A model generated the notes under the pieces. It was not told where the DNA came from. It did no database searches and was given only the letters and a program-made list of their open reading frames with translations. Of a stretch of 64,000 nucleotides of DNA, positions 14,115 to 28,534 are shown one piece after another. Source of the DNA: Rhopalosiphum padi. Its lineage: Eukaryota; Arthropoda; Insecta; Hemiptera; Aphididae. A program made the position numbers and the translations under genes. Within the stretch, counting starts at the first letter, position 1, and each line of letters starts with the position of its first letter. The DNA lies in assembly GCF_020882245.1 (NCBI RefSeq), contig NC_083597.1:24406652-24470651 (forward strand). The letters run 5' to 3'.

Positions 14115-17100
14115 TTGAAACAAAAATGACAGCTACCTGAAAAAGTGTTGATACAAATTTAAAAATCTAAGTAGTTCAATTTGTTAAAAAAAAAATACTA
14201 AAAACTCTAAAAATAGTTAAAATACTAAAACCATATAAAAATGATTTTTTTTTTTATAGTTTATGAAAATATGCTATAATTTTATAACTACAAATAATTA
14301 ACTAGAAAATGAAGTTGATTTAAATAAATTGATTATTATTATTATTATTATTTTTTAACTCATCATCTCTAAACACAAGCTATGCTCATTGGTGGTGTAT
14401 CATCACGTAGGTACACTTTTTACCATATTTTTTTTTTATTGTTGTTTATAATTTAATAATAAAATAATTAATAAAATAAAAAAGTAATAAATGTGTACTA
14501 ATGTAATGAATCTTAAAATTTTCAAAATATATTTAAATTAATTTATTTGATAGTAGAACTTTATGTTTAGAGAAATAAAAATGAAAAATAATAATAATAA
14601 TGAAAAACATGTTTAAAGTGCCATTTAGATAAAATTTCCGATAAAAAAGTTGCGACATGAAACTTTTGGAGCATATTTCTTCTACCTCAAAAGTAGCGGT
14701 ATCACATAAATAACTAAAAGAACCACACTACCGTCGTAAAACCAATATATTTATTGATTCACTCATGTATAAAACCTAAACAGATCCATAACGATTTTCA
14801 AGAAATTAATATACCTACATGAACATCGTATATTGTACATATCTACCTAATAGATATAATAAAATGGATAGACAGAAATGAATAATTTTCGTACTCGCTC
14901 AACTTTGTGCAACGTGAACAAAACCAATTACTATGCGAGATAGCAAACTCTACGCATATTATACAGATGAACGGTGATATAAGAAATTGCTACGAGGTTA
15001 CGACTGTTATGAGTATAGTAATAACATGCGAATCGTGATCATACTTATTTATATTTTGCTATACATCTAAGTCCTAACCACTTATTTACTTGTACCGGAC
15101 GTTTAATATAATGCATTTTCACAACAGTGTTCGTAAGTTGGTTTAATAGATATTATTAACGCTTACAGATATTTTATCGAATAAAAAAGATTATGTTAAC
15201 TTAATTTCAGTGTATGATTTATTTAGATTTATGAATTTATCCAATTGTCATATTTAATTGATAATATTATCATATGTGCTAAACATTGTTGTTTGTTTAT
15301 ACTAAAAATGCAATATTCCAATAAGAATATGATAAATATAATATAATAATATTGTAATAGAGAACTGAAAAACATCATACTTTTAAAATTGACCATTCCG
15401 TTAGGTTAAGTTTGTTTCGTCAACATTTTTATTTACAATTTAAATAAAAATACATATTCATTTATAGTATAAATAATTTAACAAGTTGCAATAAGAACGA
15501 CTTATACAGAATCTTGTATAACATTTTCAAGATTTTTGGCCAAGCATAAATATTTTTATCAATACACTAATATACAATGAAAACTAAAAAATGTCAAATA
15601 CTTCAAATATTTAGCTTAAATTTATTAGTCCAGTTATTTTAAAAATTGCATTGAGTTTAAAAAGTGATAATTTTTATAACAATAATGGAATATTTCAAAA
15701 CTCCACGATTAATAATTTTTGAATTATATCAAAATATCTAGAATATTTTAATGAATTGTTCTTATAAACTCCAAATTACAACAATATTTTGTATTATTCA
15801 AATGTTCATAATAATAAATTATTGGGTATGTATATTTTTCAGTACGATGATTATATTATTATGATGATAAAATAAAACGCATTATTTAAGTAAGAAGTCA
15901 GCCATTAGCGATACTTGACTGAAAGTTATTAAGTTATCTACTTATCTACTTTCTATTTTTTTTTTAAATTTTATAACAAGTCAGAACTCTAGTCCTCTTT
16001 TAGATGACACCTAGGATTGCCTGTAGGTATGGTTCGGCTGGATATATTTATGATGAGTGGGTTGTTATGGCAGATTTAAAGATGATTGTGAAAGCGTTTA
16101 TAGAATCATGCAGTTTCATCTGTCACCAATTCTATTGAAATAGCTTTATGTACTTGATGTGTAATTTGATATAATGGATGGAGCATTTATTATCTTCATA
16201 AGAGCAGTATTCTGAAACTTTTGGATCTATAAATTGTTAAATTTAAAATCACAAAATATTGCAAACTATTTTTTAATTAAAAATTCTTTTTTATTTCTAA
16301 GCCTTGAAAATTTAAAATTACATATTTAAACGATAATTATTAATTATTAATTTTGTTATAATTTAAAAGCATCATTCGTTCAGACTTAAATATTTTTATA
16401 TTATTAATTTTACTATACGTAGTACAATTTTCAAAATATGTAGATTATTTTTAAGATATTACTTACCTATTTATACCATTGACTTATAAATCAAACCGTT
16501 TTTACGATTAAATTATCGTTCTTTTCAAAATTAAAATTTAGTTGCAAGTACAGTTCAGACATTTATTATAAGCGTGTAGATAAAAATGCATAAATTGTTA
16601 TTAAAATATTAAAAAAAAAAATTATCAACACTAGTTGTTAAATATGGTAGGAAAATGTGTGATAGATGACAATGGCTTACGATTATATTAGAAAAATAAA
16701 ATTAAAGTAAAACGTTGTGGCTTTTAATTCTGTGATATAAATTGGCATACAAAAATGAGTATTTGTCATCCATGAATAATTTAAATCCATCACCCTCAAA
16801 TATTGCCTAAATAAATAAAATATTTGTATTTATTATATATTGTATGTTATGCCAAAAACTTGGAATAGCCATAATAAGTTTGATTTAATTAAAAACTAGA
16901 AAGGAGTTTCTGATTACATAATAAAAAGTATATAAAACAAAAAAGGCCAGAGGGGTATTCCAATGGATTTTAGACCGATCTCGAACATTGGAATTTAATT
17001 TATTCGGCCATTGTTTACTCTACTACCTATATGTATATATAGTTTATTCAAAATAATAACAATTTAAACCGATACCACTTTTTTATTAAGTCCTCGGGGT

Positions 17101-18145
17101 CTTCCAAGACATATTTTTAAGTATGGCATATAGCCCAAATTACCATATTAATATAAAGCAACAGGGGCAAAAAGCTCAGCTGAACGTAATAAAATATAAC
17201 TTTTAATAACATTTTTAGGACTTATCATTAGCACTTAATTAATTAAATGTAGAGCATTGTTAACTTCTAGCCACAGGTGCATTGAGAAACTCCCATTACA
17301 AAAAAAAAAAAAAAAAAAATACTGAAAATTTAAGAGTTTTACAGCAATTATGAGAAATAAACGAATAATCACGCACCCGCATAACACATCTACACGTACT
17401 GATAGTACTTATACTCATACAAATAAAATGTGTAACTCAATTACCTTATTTCCGTTCTTGAATTGTAACTATTTCAAAATTTGTAAAATTCATTAAGAAC
17501 TGTTGATAAATTCGATTTCCATGAGAACATATTATTAAAAGTTAAAATAGCCATAAAATACCTATTAATAGTTTATACAACGTATAAAAAAATTAATTTA
17601 ATAATAATTAAACATAGTTACTGGAGTTTCCACTAGAAAAAATATATTTTGAATTATAATAGGTATAATATATAATTATTTATTTAAATTTCAAAATACG
17701 GAAAGGACCAAAAATAATAAGAATTTTAAATAAACGCAAAGAGTAATTAATATTAGTGCCTAATCCGACAATACAAGCAAATGTAATGGGTACCAAAAAA
17801 TATAAAATGTATTGTTAGAAGAAATGACACAACCATAAATATACTGTGTGTATATATTATTTATTATTCATGTCATATGACGTGTTATGATGGCAATTAT
17901 GTATAAATGTGCAATTAATTGCGTAAATTATGAAAAAGGTTATAGCAACAATAATTTGCCTAAGTTATGGACGATAATAGTTTACGTTTGTACGTGTACA
18001 AAAATAAGTATACTATAAAATATGATAGGTGTAAACAAATATATAGATATTAAAATAGTATTTGGAGAATCTCTTGAAAATTAATCACAAATAAAATATG
18101 TAATTATAACTTTAATATGAATTTATTATGACTTATATTATGATA
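14115..18145. other. AT-rich noncoding stretch
   Basis: No gene is seen. A less AT-rich patch at 15990-16200 has no domain I can name. A small inverted repeat, ATTCCAATG (16957-16965) against CATTGGAAT (16986-16994), and a 19-base A-run near 17300 are the only structures noted. Confidence 0.5.
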
Positions 18146-18149
18146 ATAT

Positions 18150-18350
18150 TTTTTTGACCTGGGAACATTTTTTTTATTGATATGTATAGGATCAAAATTA
18201 AAAAAAAATTGAAAATGTCTATAAAAAGTTCAAAATATTTTGAATATTGTATCATAATGTATATATAAAATGCTAAAATGAATATTTATTGAAAATTCCA
18301 AGTATCTAAAGTAATTCGTTTTTGAGTTATATGAATTGTATATTATTATA
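18150..18350 (-). repeat. Dispersed repeat family A, fragment
   Basis: Aligns loosely with 20280-20430 on the same strand: 'tctataa.aagttcaaaa', then '.aaatgatagaatat', then 'gaaaatt.caagtat'. It therefore probably belongs to the same family as the 13860 and 20625 copies, in the orientation of the latter. It lacks the conserved GAGCGATAAATG end. Confidence 0.35.
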
Positions 18351-18359
18351 CTTTAACTA

Positions 18360-20275
18360 AAAGGACATTGTTGCACAAAGAAATATTTAAAACAAAAACA
18401 AAAATGAAAATTAGGAGTTATGTAGTAGGTAGGTATTTAAAACAAAAATACAAAGGATTAACGACAATGCAATGGAAATAAAACTCCAGACATAATTTAT
18501 CACTGTACAAAAAAGACGAATTTAAATCTGTCCCGATGTTAATTGCTCGTAACAGTATACACATCATTGTGTAGACTACACATTTATAATGAAACAAATA
18601 TTTACTTACATTAAATTTATAAAAATATAACTAAAGTAATACAATTATTTATGTTAGTTATGTCCAATTTTAATTAATAAAATATTTTATATAAAAAAAA
18701 ATGTATATATATTATACAAATAAAATAAAAATTAATATTTCCAAATATATAAATATATGAATGAAGTATTCGATTTGAGATATTTTTAAAATATGTTGAA
18801 TGTTAACTATAATAACTAAATAAAACATATATGAAAATGTAATATTTACATTTTTTTTTATGAAAAATGCTGAATTTATTAAATAATAATAAATGGAAAG
18901 TAAATGACGTGTAACCTTGCTACTTATGTCTTATCGATAAAAATATTATTCAAGAGACATTTATTAATATTTTAATGTAGTTACTCTCTACGTAATATTA
19001 TATTAATTAATCAAAAGTAATTTTTTTTTTAGATGTATAAATCCATCAAAGAAGAAATATATTACTAAATAAATCTGTCGTATTTAATTCTGATAATAAA
19101 TACTAAATATAGGTATATAAATTATTGATACAATTATTTCGGAAAATTGTGGGCTTGTCGGAAATAGCCATTCCCTTAACTATTGTCGTTATAATGTAAT
19201 CCCTGTAATGGTAGGTAAACTACAAACGTTTCTAAAAGGGTAATCAATTTTATTTAAATTACATCTGTATATTAAGTATTTCAAGACGGAAACCTAATTC
19301 AAAGTATAGATATAATATCAGTTATTGAGCTAAATGATGTATATTCACTATAGATATTTAACACATTAATGGATGGTGTCTATACAATTTTCAGTTAGTA
19401 TATACTATATATGTAGTGAAATAGAATTCACTGTTCGTCAATCGTCACCTCATCTCTATATTCTATGTGATAATAATGCTACAATTAATCAAAGTGAACA
19501 TTGTCTCCGTGATAAATAAATTATTGTTAATATTTTATAGAATCGCTAAAGAATCCACACAATTTACTTAAGAATACTTGTAAATATTTTAACAAAATTA
19601 GTTTATATATGAATATAAAATAATGAAACTGTAGAAAATCCACAAATTTGTTGATACATTACTATTTAAGTTAAATATTTATGTATTAAAACAATAAGAT
19701 AAGGCAACACATTTAAGATTTATAATCCTAATTCTTATTTCTTCTTAAAGATTAAAAGTTGAATTATTTATTTCCATTTTAAATATTCGTATATAGCTTA
19801 AAATTTGCGAATTTCAAACAAAATATTATACTTCATTATTCATCGGTATCAAAGTACGAAACGAAAAATGGATTCATGTAAAAATAAAATACAAGATTAT
19901 AATTTAAATATAAAACAAAAATAATACTATAAAGGTGGACAAATGAGTACTGTAGATGTCGAGTGAGTCACTGTAAAATATATATTATTATATTGAGAAA
20001 CCTAAAAGTTTTGTGTCAACGAATAATGTTTTTTAATTATAACTAAATAATTAACATCGCAATTCATTATTAAAATATGTAATTTTGCATGTCTAAATTT
20101 GAACTTAAAATGAATACAAAAATTAATTATAATTGTTGATTTTTTTTAAATTCAATATGAGTTACTTATAAAAAACGTTGCATTCAATGAAATTTTTTAC
20201 TACAAGATACTCATAACTTATGAATTATCGTGAATTTGAGGAATTTTGTTGAAATATTTAAATCAAATGCATTCA
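18360..20275. other. AT-rich noncoding stretch
   Basis: I see nothing beyond AT-rich unique-looking sequence. There are no long frames, GC-rich patches or terminal-repeat structures. Confidence 0.5.
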
Positions 20276-20279
20276 AAAA

Positions 20280-20625
20280 AATTCAAATTTCTATAATCAG
20301 TTCAAAAGATCTAAAATAAATTAAGAATGATATTATGATAATTTGTATAAAAAATGATAGAATATCAATATTTGGTGAAAATTACAAGTATATTCTCGAT
20401 TTTTGTTTTCTCAGTTATCTTGAAAGGTACTTGGATTTTTTAAAAATGTATTCTTTTCGTAGTTATATGTTAAATATATTATGACCCCTCCAAATATCAA
20501 CTAGATCCAATTTACCATCAGAAACCACCCCTAAAGCTTAAAATCGTAGTATTTTTACTGCTTTAAAAGGTGATTACAGATAAGAAAAAACATCATCGAC
20601 ATCACTCTACTCAGAATCTAAATTT
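20280..20625 (-). repeat. Dispersed repeat family A, copy 2
   Basis: Read in reverse complement from 20625, this segment gives TTTAGATTCTGAGTAGAGTG, then 'tatctgtaatcacctttt', then 'aggggtggtttctgatggta'. It parallels the copy starting at 13861 block by block. The conserved GAGCGATAAATGTATTG core is mutated here, so this is an older copy. Confidence 0.55.
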
Positions 20626-20629
20626 GATA

Positions 20630-21395
20630 TTTTGATAAAAAAAATTTGATTATAAGTAGCTACCTAGAACTTCATTGTTTATACTGTTCAAAAACATTAA
20701 ATTTGAATAAGCCGATGAGTAATATACTTTTTGTAAATCACCCTGTTTATAAGCATAGTACATTAAGACACTATATATGGGAGGTAACAAGATTTTTATT
20801 ATCAGTTTATAGACATTATCGATATAAAATGGCGCCTAACAAGATTTGGACCACAAATTTATATTAAATCTGCATACCGAGAAGGTAAATTACATTTAGG
20901 GACGTCCAAAGTTCTGGTCAGTCCAATTGAATATTAGTAAATCCGTATAGTGTTGTTGGATAACTTACTATACAATATTATAGTAGCATGCCAAAATATG
21001 CCAAACGGGCAAATGTGACAAAAATATGCAATATAATCTATAATGTAATATATTAATATAGTAATATACTAATATATATGTATATGAGAATCGAAATTCA
21101 AAAAAAGTAGTTTTTTAGTTTTCTTAATTTTACACTTTAAGACCGTATGATAATGGATTTTAAACATATAGTGACCAAAACTATTTAAAAACTAATAATT
21201 ATTATTAATTTCGTATAATAATTAATGAATACTATAATAATTGATAGACATTACGTATTATATTTAATTTAAAAAAAAAAAAACATTTTTAAGGACTATA
21301 AATTATCCTTAGTATATAGATATTATAACAACTCAAAGACTACTCATTAAATTCTGATTCAAATGCATTAACATTTTCATAAAATAATCTGCTTA
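20630..21395. other. AT-rich noncoding stretch
   Basis: A 73-codon frame at 20646-20867 has no domain or splice context I can recognise. Nothing else stands out. Confidence 0.45.
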
Positions 21396-21399
21396 ATAA

Positions 21400-21615
21400 T
21401 TTGTAGTTAAAAAGGTTGATTCACATTTGAAAAAAGGAAGTTTGTATCATAACGTGACATTTGTTAAATACTATAAAAAAAAAAATCAAAATAATTGAAA
21501 ACATAGTTCTAAAGTAGTAGTGTACTTAAAATTAAAAAATATATAATTTGAATAAATTCATTATTAATGAGAAAGAAATGGAAGTGATCATGTTTGGCCA
21601 ATCACTCTATGATAA
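21400..21615 (+). repeat. Dispersed repeat family D, copy 1
   Basis: The 23 bases at 21545-21567 are identical to 58196-58218. The flanks also align: an upstream 'tcttatttgaaaaa'-like block, and a downstream 'gagaaagaaatggaagtgat.atg.ttggccaatcac' against 'gagcaaatggggataagcatgcttggtgaatcac'. A similar phrase is frequent in aphid genomic DNA from memory. No coding capacity is seen. Confidence 0.55.
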
Positions 21616-21619
21616 TTAT

Positions 21620-24065
21620 ATTAGTGGGGTATCCAAGAGATTTGACTACTATTTATTAAATTCGATATTTGAACTGTAAAATCAACTAAATTCACACTAC
21701 AGTATCTTCAAGTCACCATCATACAATATTATTTTATAGACATTAAAATATAGTTTTAATAATTAAATAAAATATACATGTTACTTACACTATCATTTTT
21801 TTTGTTGTATTTTATTAAATATTTTATTCCGATTAGCATAATCCATATCACATGAAAATTAAAATTATTTTTATATTTTTAACGTTATTTGATCTATGTT
21901 GGTGTAGATCTTTTCAGATAAGACTGGCCTTGATATGTCCCTAATACTCACGCCCTTAGCGGTAATACGAATAGTGTTTTAGCATCCGTTCGTGTGTAGA
22001 ATTTTACTACGTTCTTTTTACAGAATATTCGGCACAAATGGTTTTTTTTATACACATTTATATATATTATATGATTATTATTATTATTATATTCAAGACA
22101 TTGCCCATAATAATTTTGATAACATATTTATCTCACTCGGTTTCTCTCATAAGTTGACAGTATTTTATGATAAAAATAACCCAGCTGAGTGTAACGAACA
22201 ACACTGATTTTTTTCTGCGAATTATTATTGTAGGGGTCTCCCGGAGCATAATTCAAACGTCACGGTCTCTCGGGCTCCCGTTACTTTGTCCTCTCTCTAA
22301 ATTATGTAAAAACTTTTTCCTCTGGCCCATGGCTGTCCGCATACAAAACAAAATGGCAAGTATTTTTATTTAGTTTCCTATACACATGTTTTGTACATTT
22401 TAACAATGTGATTATTGTGGCAAAGTTTTAAAGGTTAAATGACAAAGAACTTTTATACCAGCTGTTGTGTTATTGGTGTATACATATATATACATATATA
22501 TATATGTGTGTATTGCATTTTCTCTAGGACCAATTATTATTATTTCCTCTCCAAATTACAGGAGAGATTTTTAAATGTGTCCGCATACCCGAAACGGTAT
22601 GCAAGTGAAAATTAAATAAGTAAAATTGAGAAAATGTTCGAGTAAACTTTCGACCGAAAGTCAATGAACGTTGTATAGGTAATTAAATGTTGTTTTCAAA
22701 CTCTGGAATAGAACGATAAACAATGCAAGTTTGAATGAATTCCAATTAAATTTATCGAACTATATAATTATTTAATTATTACTTTATTAATGTGATTATT
22801 GGAGCGGTGCATCGTCTGCGCCAGTTAAATTTTGATAATAGTCTTGGGCTTTATAGTTGTTGTCGTAGAGTTCTATAATATTTTTAAAAATTCTAATTAT
22901 TTTTTCAATTTTTCAATTTATCATGAAATTTTTGTGCCGATAGATTTGGTATTAATTAGTTTTTTTTATATATATATTTGGAATATTATAAGATAATTGG
23001 GTATATAAGATCGTTTTCTCTCGAACCGTGCTCTTGTTTTAAAATATGCGCAGCATTAATATACATAAACAATATTATGGTTAGTTTTTTAAAAATGTAT
23101 TATCAACAAAAAATACGAAAAAAACTTCTATTTCAAAAAATACAACATAATATTATAATACAATTTTATGGTTTTCACACTTTGATTTGCTAATTTCATA
23201 GATAATAAAGAACACGCAACTCGTTGATATATTTTTAGTTATTTTTTCAATAAATAAATACCATTTACACGTACTCAGGAATTGTAAATTTCATTTTATT
23301 AAATTAATAAGGTGAAATAAAATAAAAATTATCACTAACTACCTAATGTTAAATTAAGTTACACACCTGCATTATTCACTAATAGAATTTTCACATTATA
23401 GGTATACCATTAATGACACATATCACTATATCAATAACTTCATCAAAGTATAATTATTTAGGTACTTTTAAAAATGTTTAGGCCAACTATAATTTAAATA
23501 CTACATATTTAATCGTTTTTTTCAGATAAGACTATATTTGATTTAGATTTTAGACCACAATGAAGTTAAAATTAACTTGAATATAATTAGCAGTGTATAG
23601 TGAACATATTGAATAATATTATAAAAACCCAAATTTAATACTATTTATTATTTTAATGAGTAGAGTACCTATCTTTTATTATGGTTTGAATTATCAAACA
23701 TTATAGTTATCAAAACTATACAATTTTATCATAATATTATGTTTTATTCTTTGAAATAAAAGTTTCTTTCTTTCATTCAAAATTCAACCGATTTAAAAAT
23801 TGTTTTTTTCTTCATATTACAAATATATAACTCTTACAAAATGGTTATTTTCGAATTTTCAAAATGGTTTTTGACTTTTTTTTATTTCAGATCATTGTAA
23901 AAGGTAGGCTATCAATCATATTAATTATATTAAAAAAACTGCACTACAATGTCTTCAGTATTTTTCAAAATACAGTTACTAAATTTCAAATCAATTTACA
24001 TAGGTACTGTATATTATTAAAATTGTGAAAAATTAACAAAAATTTATGAATTCCAACTAAACTAA
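21620..24065. other. AT-rich noncoding stretch
   Basis: A patch at 21900-22340 is somewhat GC-richer (a stretch near 22230-22290 has several CCCGG/CTCGGG strings), but no frame in it carries a recognisable domain. (TA)n and (TATACA) runs occur at 22480-22510. Confidence 0.45.
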
Positions 24066-24069
24066 ATAC

Positions 24070-24250
24070 AGGGTGAAACTTTAAACAGTAAAAACTTTTT
24101 ATCTCAAACATTTTTTTTTCTACATAATTTATAGTCATTGTAAAATGACATTTTTGAAAAAAATAATTTTTTCCGTTTTCTTATCGTTATCATGTTTTAA
24201 GTTTTTACTTTTTTAAACGATAGCATCAAAATATCCTTCCAAGAGTTTCT
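24070..24250 (+). repeat. Probable family C-related repeat fragment
   Basis: Opens with ACAGGGTGAAACTTTAAACA and continues with 'aaatgacatttttgaaaaaaataattttttcc', similar in layout to the family C copies at 6020 and 35640. Similarity is low and partly AT-driven, so assignment is tentative. Confidence 0.3.
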
Positions 24251-24556
24251 ATGCCTATTATAATTAAAACTAAGAACAAGTATAATAAATTTGTTATTAA
24301 AGTTTAGATGAACGAAAAGAGTGCCTTAGCAGGAGTACCTAACAATTTTTGACTCATCAGTCACTACGTAATTCGTCTAAATGTTATACCATAATGTTCA
24401 CTGTTAAAATAATCACTCTGTATATAGTGCATATATGATGTAATATAGTACTATTCATTTTTATAAGGTGTGAAGTACCAACAGGCAATAATGATAAAAA
24501 AAAAACAACTAATAACCTAAATTGCTGTACTTACAATGTATATTATTGTACTTGTG

Positions 24557-24558
<2 letters not shown>

Positions 24559-24594
<36 letters not shown>
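24559..24594. repeat. (GT)18 microsatellite
   Basis: An uninterrupted GT tract of 36 bp. The poly-Cys/Val frame across it is an artefact. Confidence 0.95.
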
Positions 24595-24596
<2 letters not shown>

Positions 24597-24769
24597 ATCA
24601 TGACGGCCGATTTTGTATATTATACATATAGATATATTTACTTTCACACTGTACAGTCAATACAAAATAACAGGAAAATATTATGTCGTACAAGCTCTAG
24701 ATGAATATTATTTTATACTGCCACCGTGTGTGCGTGTATATTTCTATATTATATTGCTGTATTCTGTAT

Positions 24770-24960
24770 ACCGGGTGGTTCATTAAATGTAAGACATTCA
24801 TTTTTTTATTTATATTATTTTAAGTCATTAAAAAACAAATATTTTTTAAATTTTTTATGTTTAAATTTTAACACAGAATGCTTTTTGGAGTGCTTTGATA
24901 TATATATATATTACCAATACAAATTTAATTTTAGACTAATATCTTATGAGATAACTTTAT
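24770..24960 (+). repeat. Probable family C end fragment
   Basis: Contains CCGGGTGGTTCATTAAATGT followed by 'aagacattcatttttttat'. This resembles the family C opening phrase (a gatccattaa-type string, then an actcatt-type string). Only the first part aligns; the rest is AT-rich. Confidence 0.3.
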
Positions 24961-25054
24961 AAGTGTTTAATTTTATATGAACATTAGGTAAAGTTGTAAA
25001 GAGCTATTGCATAAAATGTTATTGCGGATTCCAGGCCCGGATTGAGGGCCAAAT

Positions 25055-25678
25055 GTAAACTCCTACACGAATAACCTTTTTACTTGAATCATCATTAAAT
25101 ATAAACTCCTACACTAATACCTTTTAAAATCTTTACCTGAAAATCAAAGATATTGTAATCTCCTACATAGAAATTTTTCCCGTTTAAAAAATAGGGTAAT
25201 ATTACTTAAATTAACAATTTTGAAGTTGAAAAACTCAAAAAGCTCAAAATTATCATAACTTGAAAATAATAAATATGTATTTAACAAACAAACGCTTGAA
25301 TAGAACGTATTTATACGCTGTATGATGATTCTCGAAGGTTAGGTTATATCCATATTATAATATACTATACTATACGTTCATATCGGCACTTTCAGTACAA
25401 AATGTTTTAAATAGATCAGCGATATGGTATCTAATATTGTCAAAAAATAACGATAAAACATGCTAATCTCGTCTGTATCGAAAATTTCCGAACAAATTGG
25501 CGTTTATTGCCGATATCGTAGTCCACTCGTAACTGTATAACTGTGTATTGTTTGAATTAAGTCTAGTGAATCTTTTGCGTCTTTCACCGTTTTGTGCAGT
25601 AAAGTTAGTCACAGACAGACAAAAATAATTTCTAAATATCAATTCATACTACATTACACTACATTTGTAGGAGTTTAC
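25055..25678. mobile_element. 624-bp MITE-like element with 13-bp inverted ends
   Basis: GTAAACTCCTACA at 25055-25067 is perfectly inverted at 25666-25678 (TGTAGGAGTTTAC). Two further near copies lie just inside the left end (TAAACTCCTACACTAA near 25103 and GTAATCTCCTACA near 25157), a subterminal arrangement typical of nonautonomous DNA elements. Immediately outside both ends is a similar direct string (CCCGGATTGAGGG left, CCCCGGATTGGGATGG right). It could be a degenerate target duplication or a common repeat into which the element inserted. No transposase-like frame is present. The superfamily is unassigned. Confidence 0.6.
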
Positions 25679-25679
25679 C

Positions 25680-27970
25680 ATTCCCCGGATTGGGATGGAC
25701 AACTATCGAGAAAAGCTCGGTTGGCTGATTTATGAGGGTTTGGTGATAATTTAATTTTTTTTATGATAGTGATAAATTAGAACAAACAGTATTAGTAAAA
25801 ACACAATTGACTGGAATTATTGATTATTAAACCATACAGTAACTACTGTAACTATAATCAAATCTTAGTAATCTTAAATCTCGATTGGCCGACAACTTGC
25901 CTATTCAGTGCTGGTGAGATCACTACTCTAAACTTTAAATACTTTTATAATATTATTGACTACGTGTTAAAATTTGATTTTTATAAATAGAAATACTCTG
26001 AGTCATATTCTGCTTTTGGAATATAAAGTTAAAATATGAAAAATACTTCAAAAATAATAATTATAAAAAATTAAATATAAATATAGTATTTTACAAAAAT
26101 GTTATTTGTAACAACTATAACGACTTTAAATTATATTAAATAAATTTAAAATATCTTCTGTTTTTCTTTTTTTATATGTCAATGTGCTATGTTAAATTTA
26201 TCACTCCGTACAAGACAATTGCAGAATCGTGTGTGAAAATACACATGGACCATGATATTATTGTATATATATATTATATATTATTTACCATACCTACTTT
26301 TCTCGACATTCTGCGTTGATCACGTATGGAAATATGTTTTTATATTATATTTGTAACACAATGTCAAAAATGACTTCGATCGTAAACGATTTGCAAGGTA
26401 ATTTTTTCTTATAGGTGCCTACTACTACAGACTGTGCAGTACAAAGCACGACAATATATTATGTACGTATAATGTATATGTGCGTGTGCTTGTGTGTGTG
26501 TGTGTGAGAGGATGTATATATCCTTCCAAAGAGAAGAATTGTCTACTCCATTGATCACATAAAAACAAAAAAAAAGTCTGTTGATAACACAACTGAAAAT
26601 ATGTAACGTGATGGAAACTGCGATAAATTCCTTGTCCTAGTCAATAATATAGTTGTTTGTTTTTTATGACGTACAAAGTTATTTATGTAAAATATACTTG
26701 GTAGTCCATACCTCATCACAAGTAACGCACGTCGCTATTCCATTCTAATTTACGATTTCGAATCTAAAAGATATTAATCGATATGGACTATTGACTATTG
26801 AGTTATAACTGACCGCGAGTACGACAGTCGACGGACCAATCAACATGCCCATCATCAGTATAGGGCAGTGACGACTGACGAGTGTAAACATACAATTGTA
26901 GCTGTCTCGTTCGTGTTTATCAACCGTGGCGCCACTACCATCACCAATAATCATTATTATCTGATGGCCACTAATGGCACAGTCATCGTATAAAAAGTTG
27001 GCTATAACATATATTATAAACGCTCAACAATTCCCATTTCCCGTAAACCCAAATTATTTCAATACTGACAACGTTGTATGTGAATCGTTTATTTATGAAA
27101 GGCAATGAGTTACAATTATTTTTTTAATAAATATTTTCTGTGGCTAAAGACGGATTTATATCATTGATAAGAGTCATACTATGTATGGTAGTTATATTTT
27201 ATTACGGTGATTCAACTATTTAACAATGTGTTAAATAATTAAATTAAATTTAAGTCATAAAAAAAGTTGCTATTTATGATTTATAATATTATATTATTAT
27301 ATAAGAGCTATAGTAAATATATTGGTAAAGTGTTTTTGGTTTAAATTGCTTTATTTCACAAAATATACCTTTATGAAATAGTATAATTTTGTTTATGAAA
27401 ACAGTCAAGTAAGCAATTTGTTTACGCAAAGGGTTAAATTCGTTAAATTAAACCTGCTCCTACTATATTGGTCAAATAATTGATATTCAAAAATTTAAAT
27501 AAATATAGTTTATAAGAATAAAAATATTTAAAAAATATAAATAATTAAATATTTTTTACTATTGTTTTAAACTAGAATCGTATACAAAAAAGTTTTATTT
27601 TTAATTTCCCAGAAATTTTACTTTCCCAACTAAACTCCTTTCACAAATAAACGAATAATTTATAGTTATATAAATTTAAATTTTTCTAATTGATCATTAG
27701 TACTATTTTAATAGGTATAGCCAGTATAGGGACTAGAAATATTTTCTAAGAAATTCCGGTAAATAAAATATCACTTTAATATATAAATTTCGTGAAATTT
27801 GAAAGAAACTCGGGCTGATTGAGTGGTAACCACTAACCAGTAAGTGATTTGTGGCTCATCCAACCAGAAAAATGTAATTCCTGTAGAATTTTCTCAGTAA
27901 TAAAACCCTCCAACGGGTGTGCACGAAGGAGAATATTTCATAGCAATCTTCCCGAAACAATTGTATTTAA
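25680..27970. other. AT-rich noncoding stretch
   Basis: The part at 26700-26990 is less AT-rich and holds a 69-codon minus-strand frame (26745-26954) without a recognisable domain. A short GT run is at 26488-26506. The section 27800-27960 looks like a higher-complexity repeat relic that I cannot classify. Confidence 0.45.
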
Positions 27971-27974
27971 TTTG

Positions 27975-28060
27975 TAGGCATGCGCACGGATTCAGTGAGT
28001 GCTGCTTTCGCTGCACCTGAAAATGTATTTAGGATTTAGTGAGCTGGTAGATATTTATTT
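27975..28060 (+). repeat. Fragment of the GCGTGCGCA-ended element family
   Basis: TAGGCATGCGCACGG matches the left end of the element at 32876 (TAGGCGTGCGCACGG) at 14 of 15 positions, followed by GATTCAGTGAGTGCTGC. The matching second end was not found, so this is probably a truncated copy. Confidence 0.4.
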
Positions 28061-28534
28061 GAAAGCATAGACAGAATGAATAATTAAAAAAAAATTAAAT
28101 TAAAATATAAATATTTAATAAATCAAGACTCATGTAAACGTATTATTTTTAAGGAGTTGTTTAGTCAATTATTTTATTCCTTGCTCGTATTTGTGTATGT
28201 AATAATTTGTTTATGTATTTATTTATTAGAGTGTATATACTTCCCAACCACGGATAAATAGATATTAGTATATTACTATAATATATAGCAATAGTATTGT
28301 AGTAGACTACTACAGTGTCCTCAACCATAATCCGCATCAATGCACTGTTTATTGTTTATTTTTTATCTGGTTTTTCGACGGTTGTAAATATAATAAATAT
28401 ATAATATACATTATATACCTATATTATAGGTCTTTTACTATAAGTCTATAAATATAATATTTTTCAATTTTTTTTACCTATATGACTATATTATATAGTA
28501 TTTATAATCAATGATATTGTATAATTATATACAG

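Noticed and set aside
16957..16994. 9-bp inverted repeat
   Set aside because: Short arms could arise by chance; no target duplication or other copy seen.
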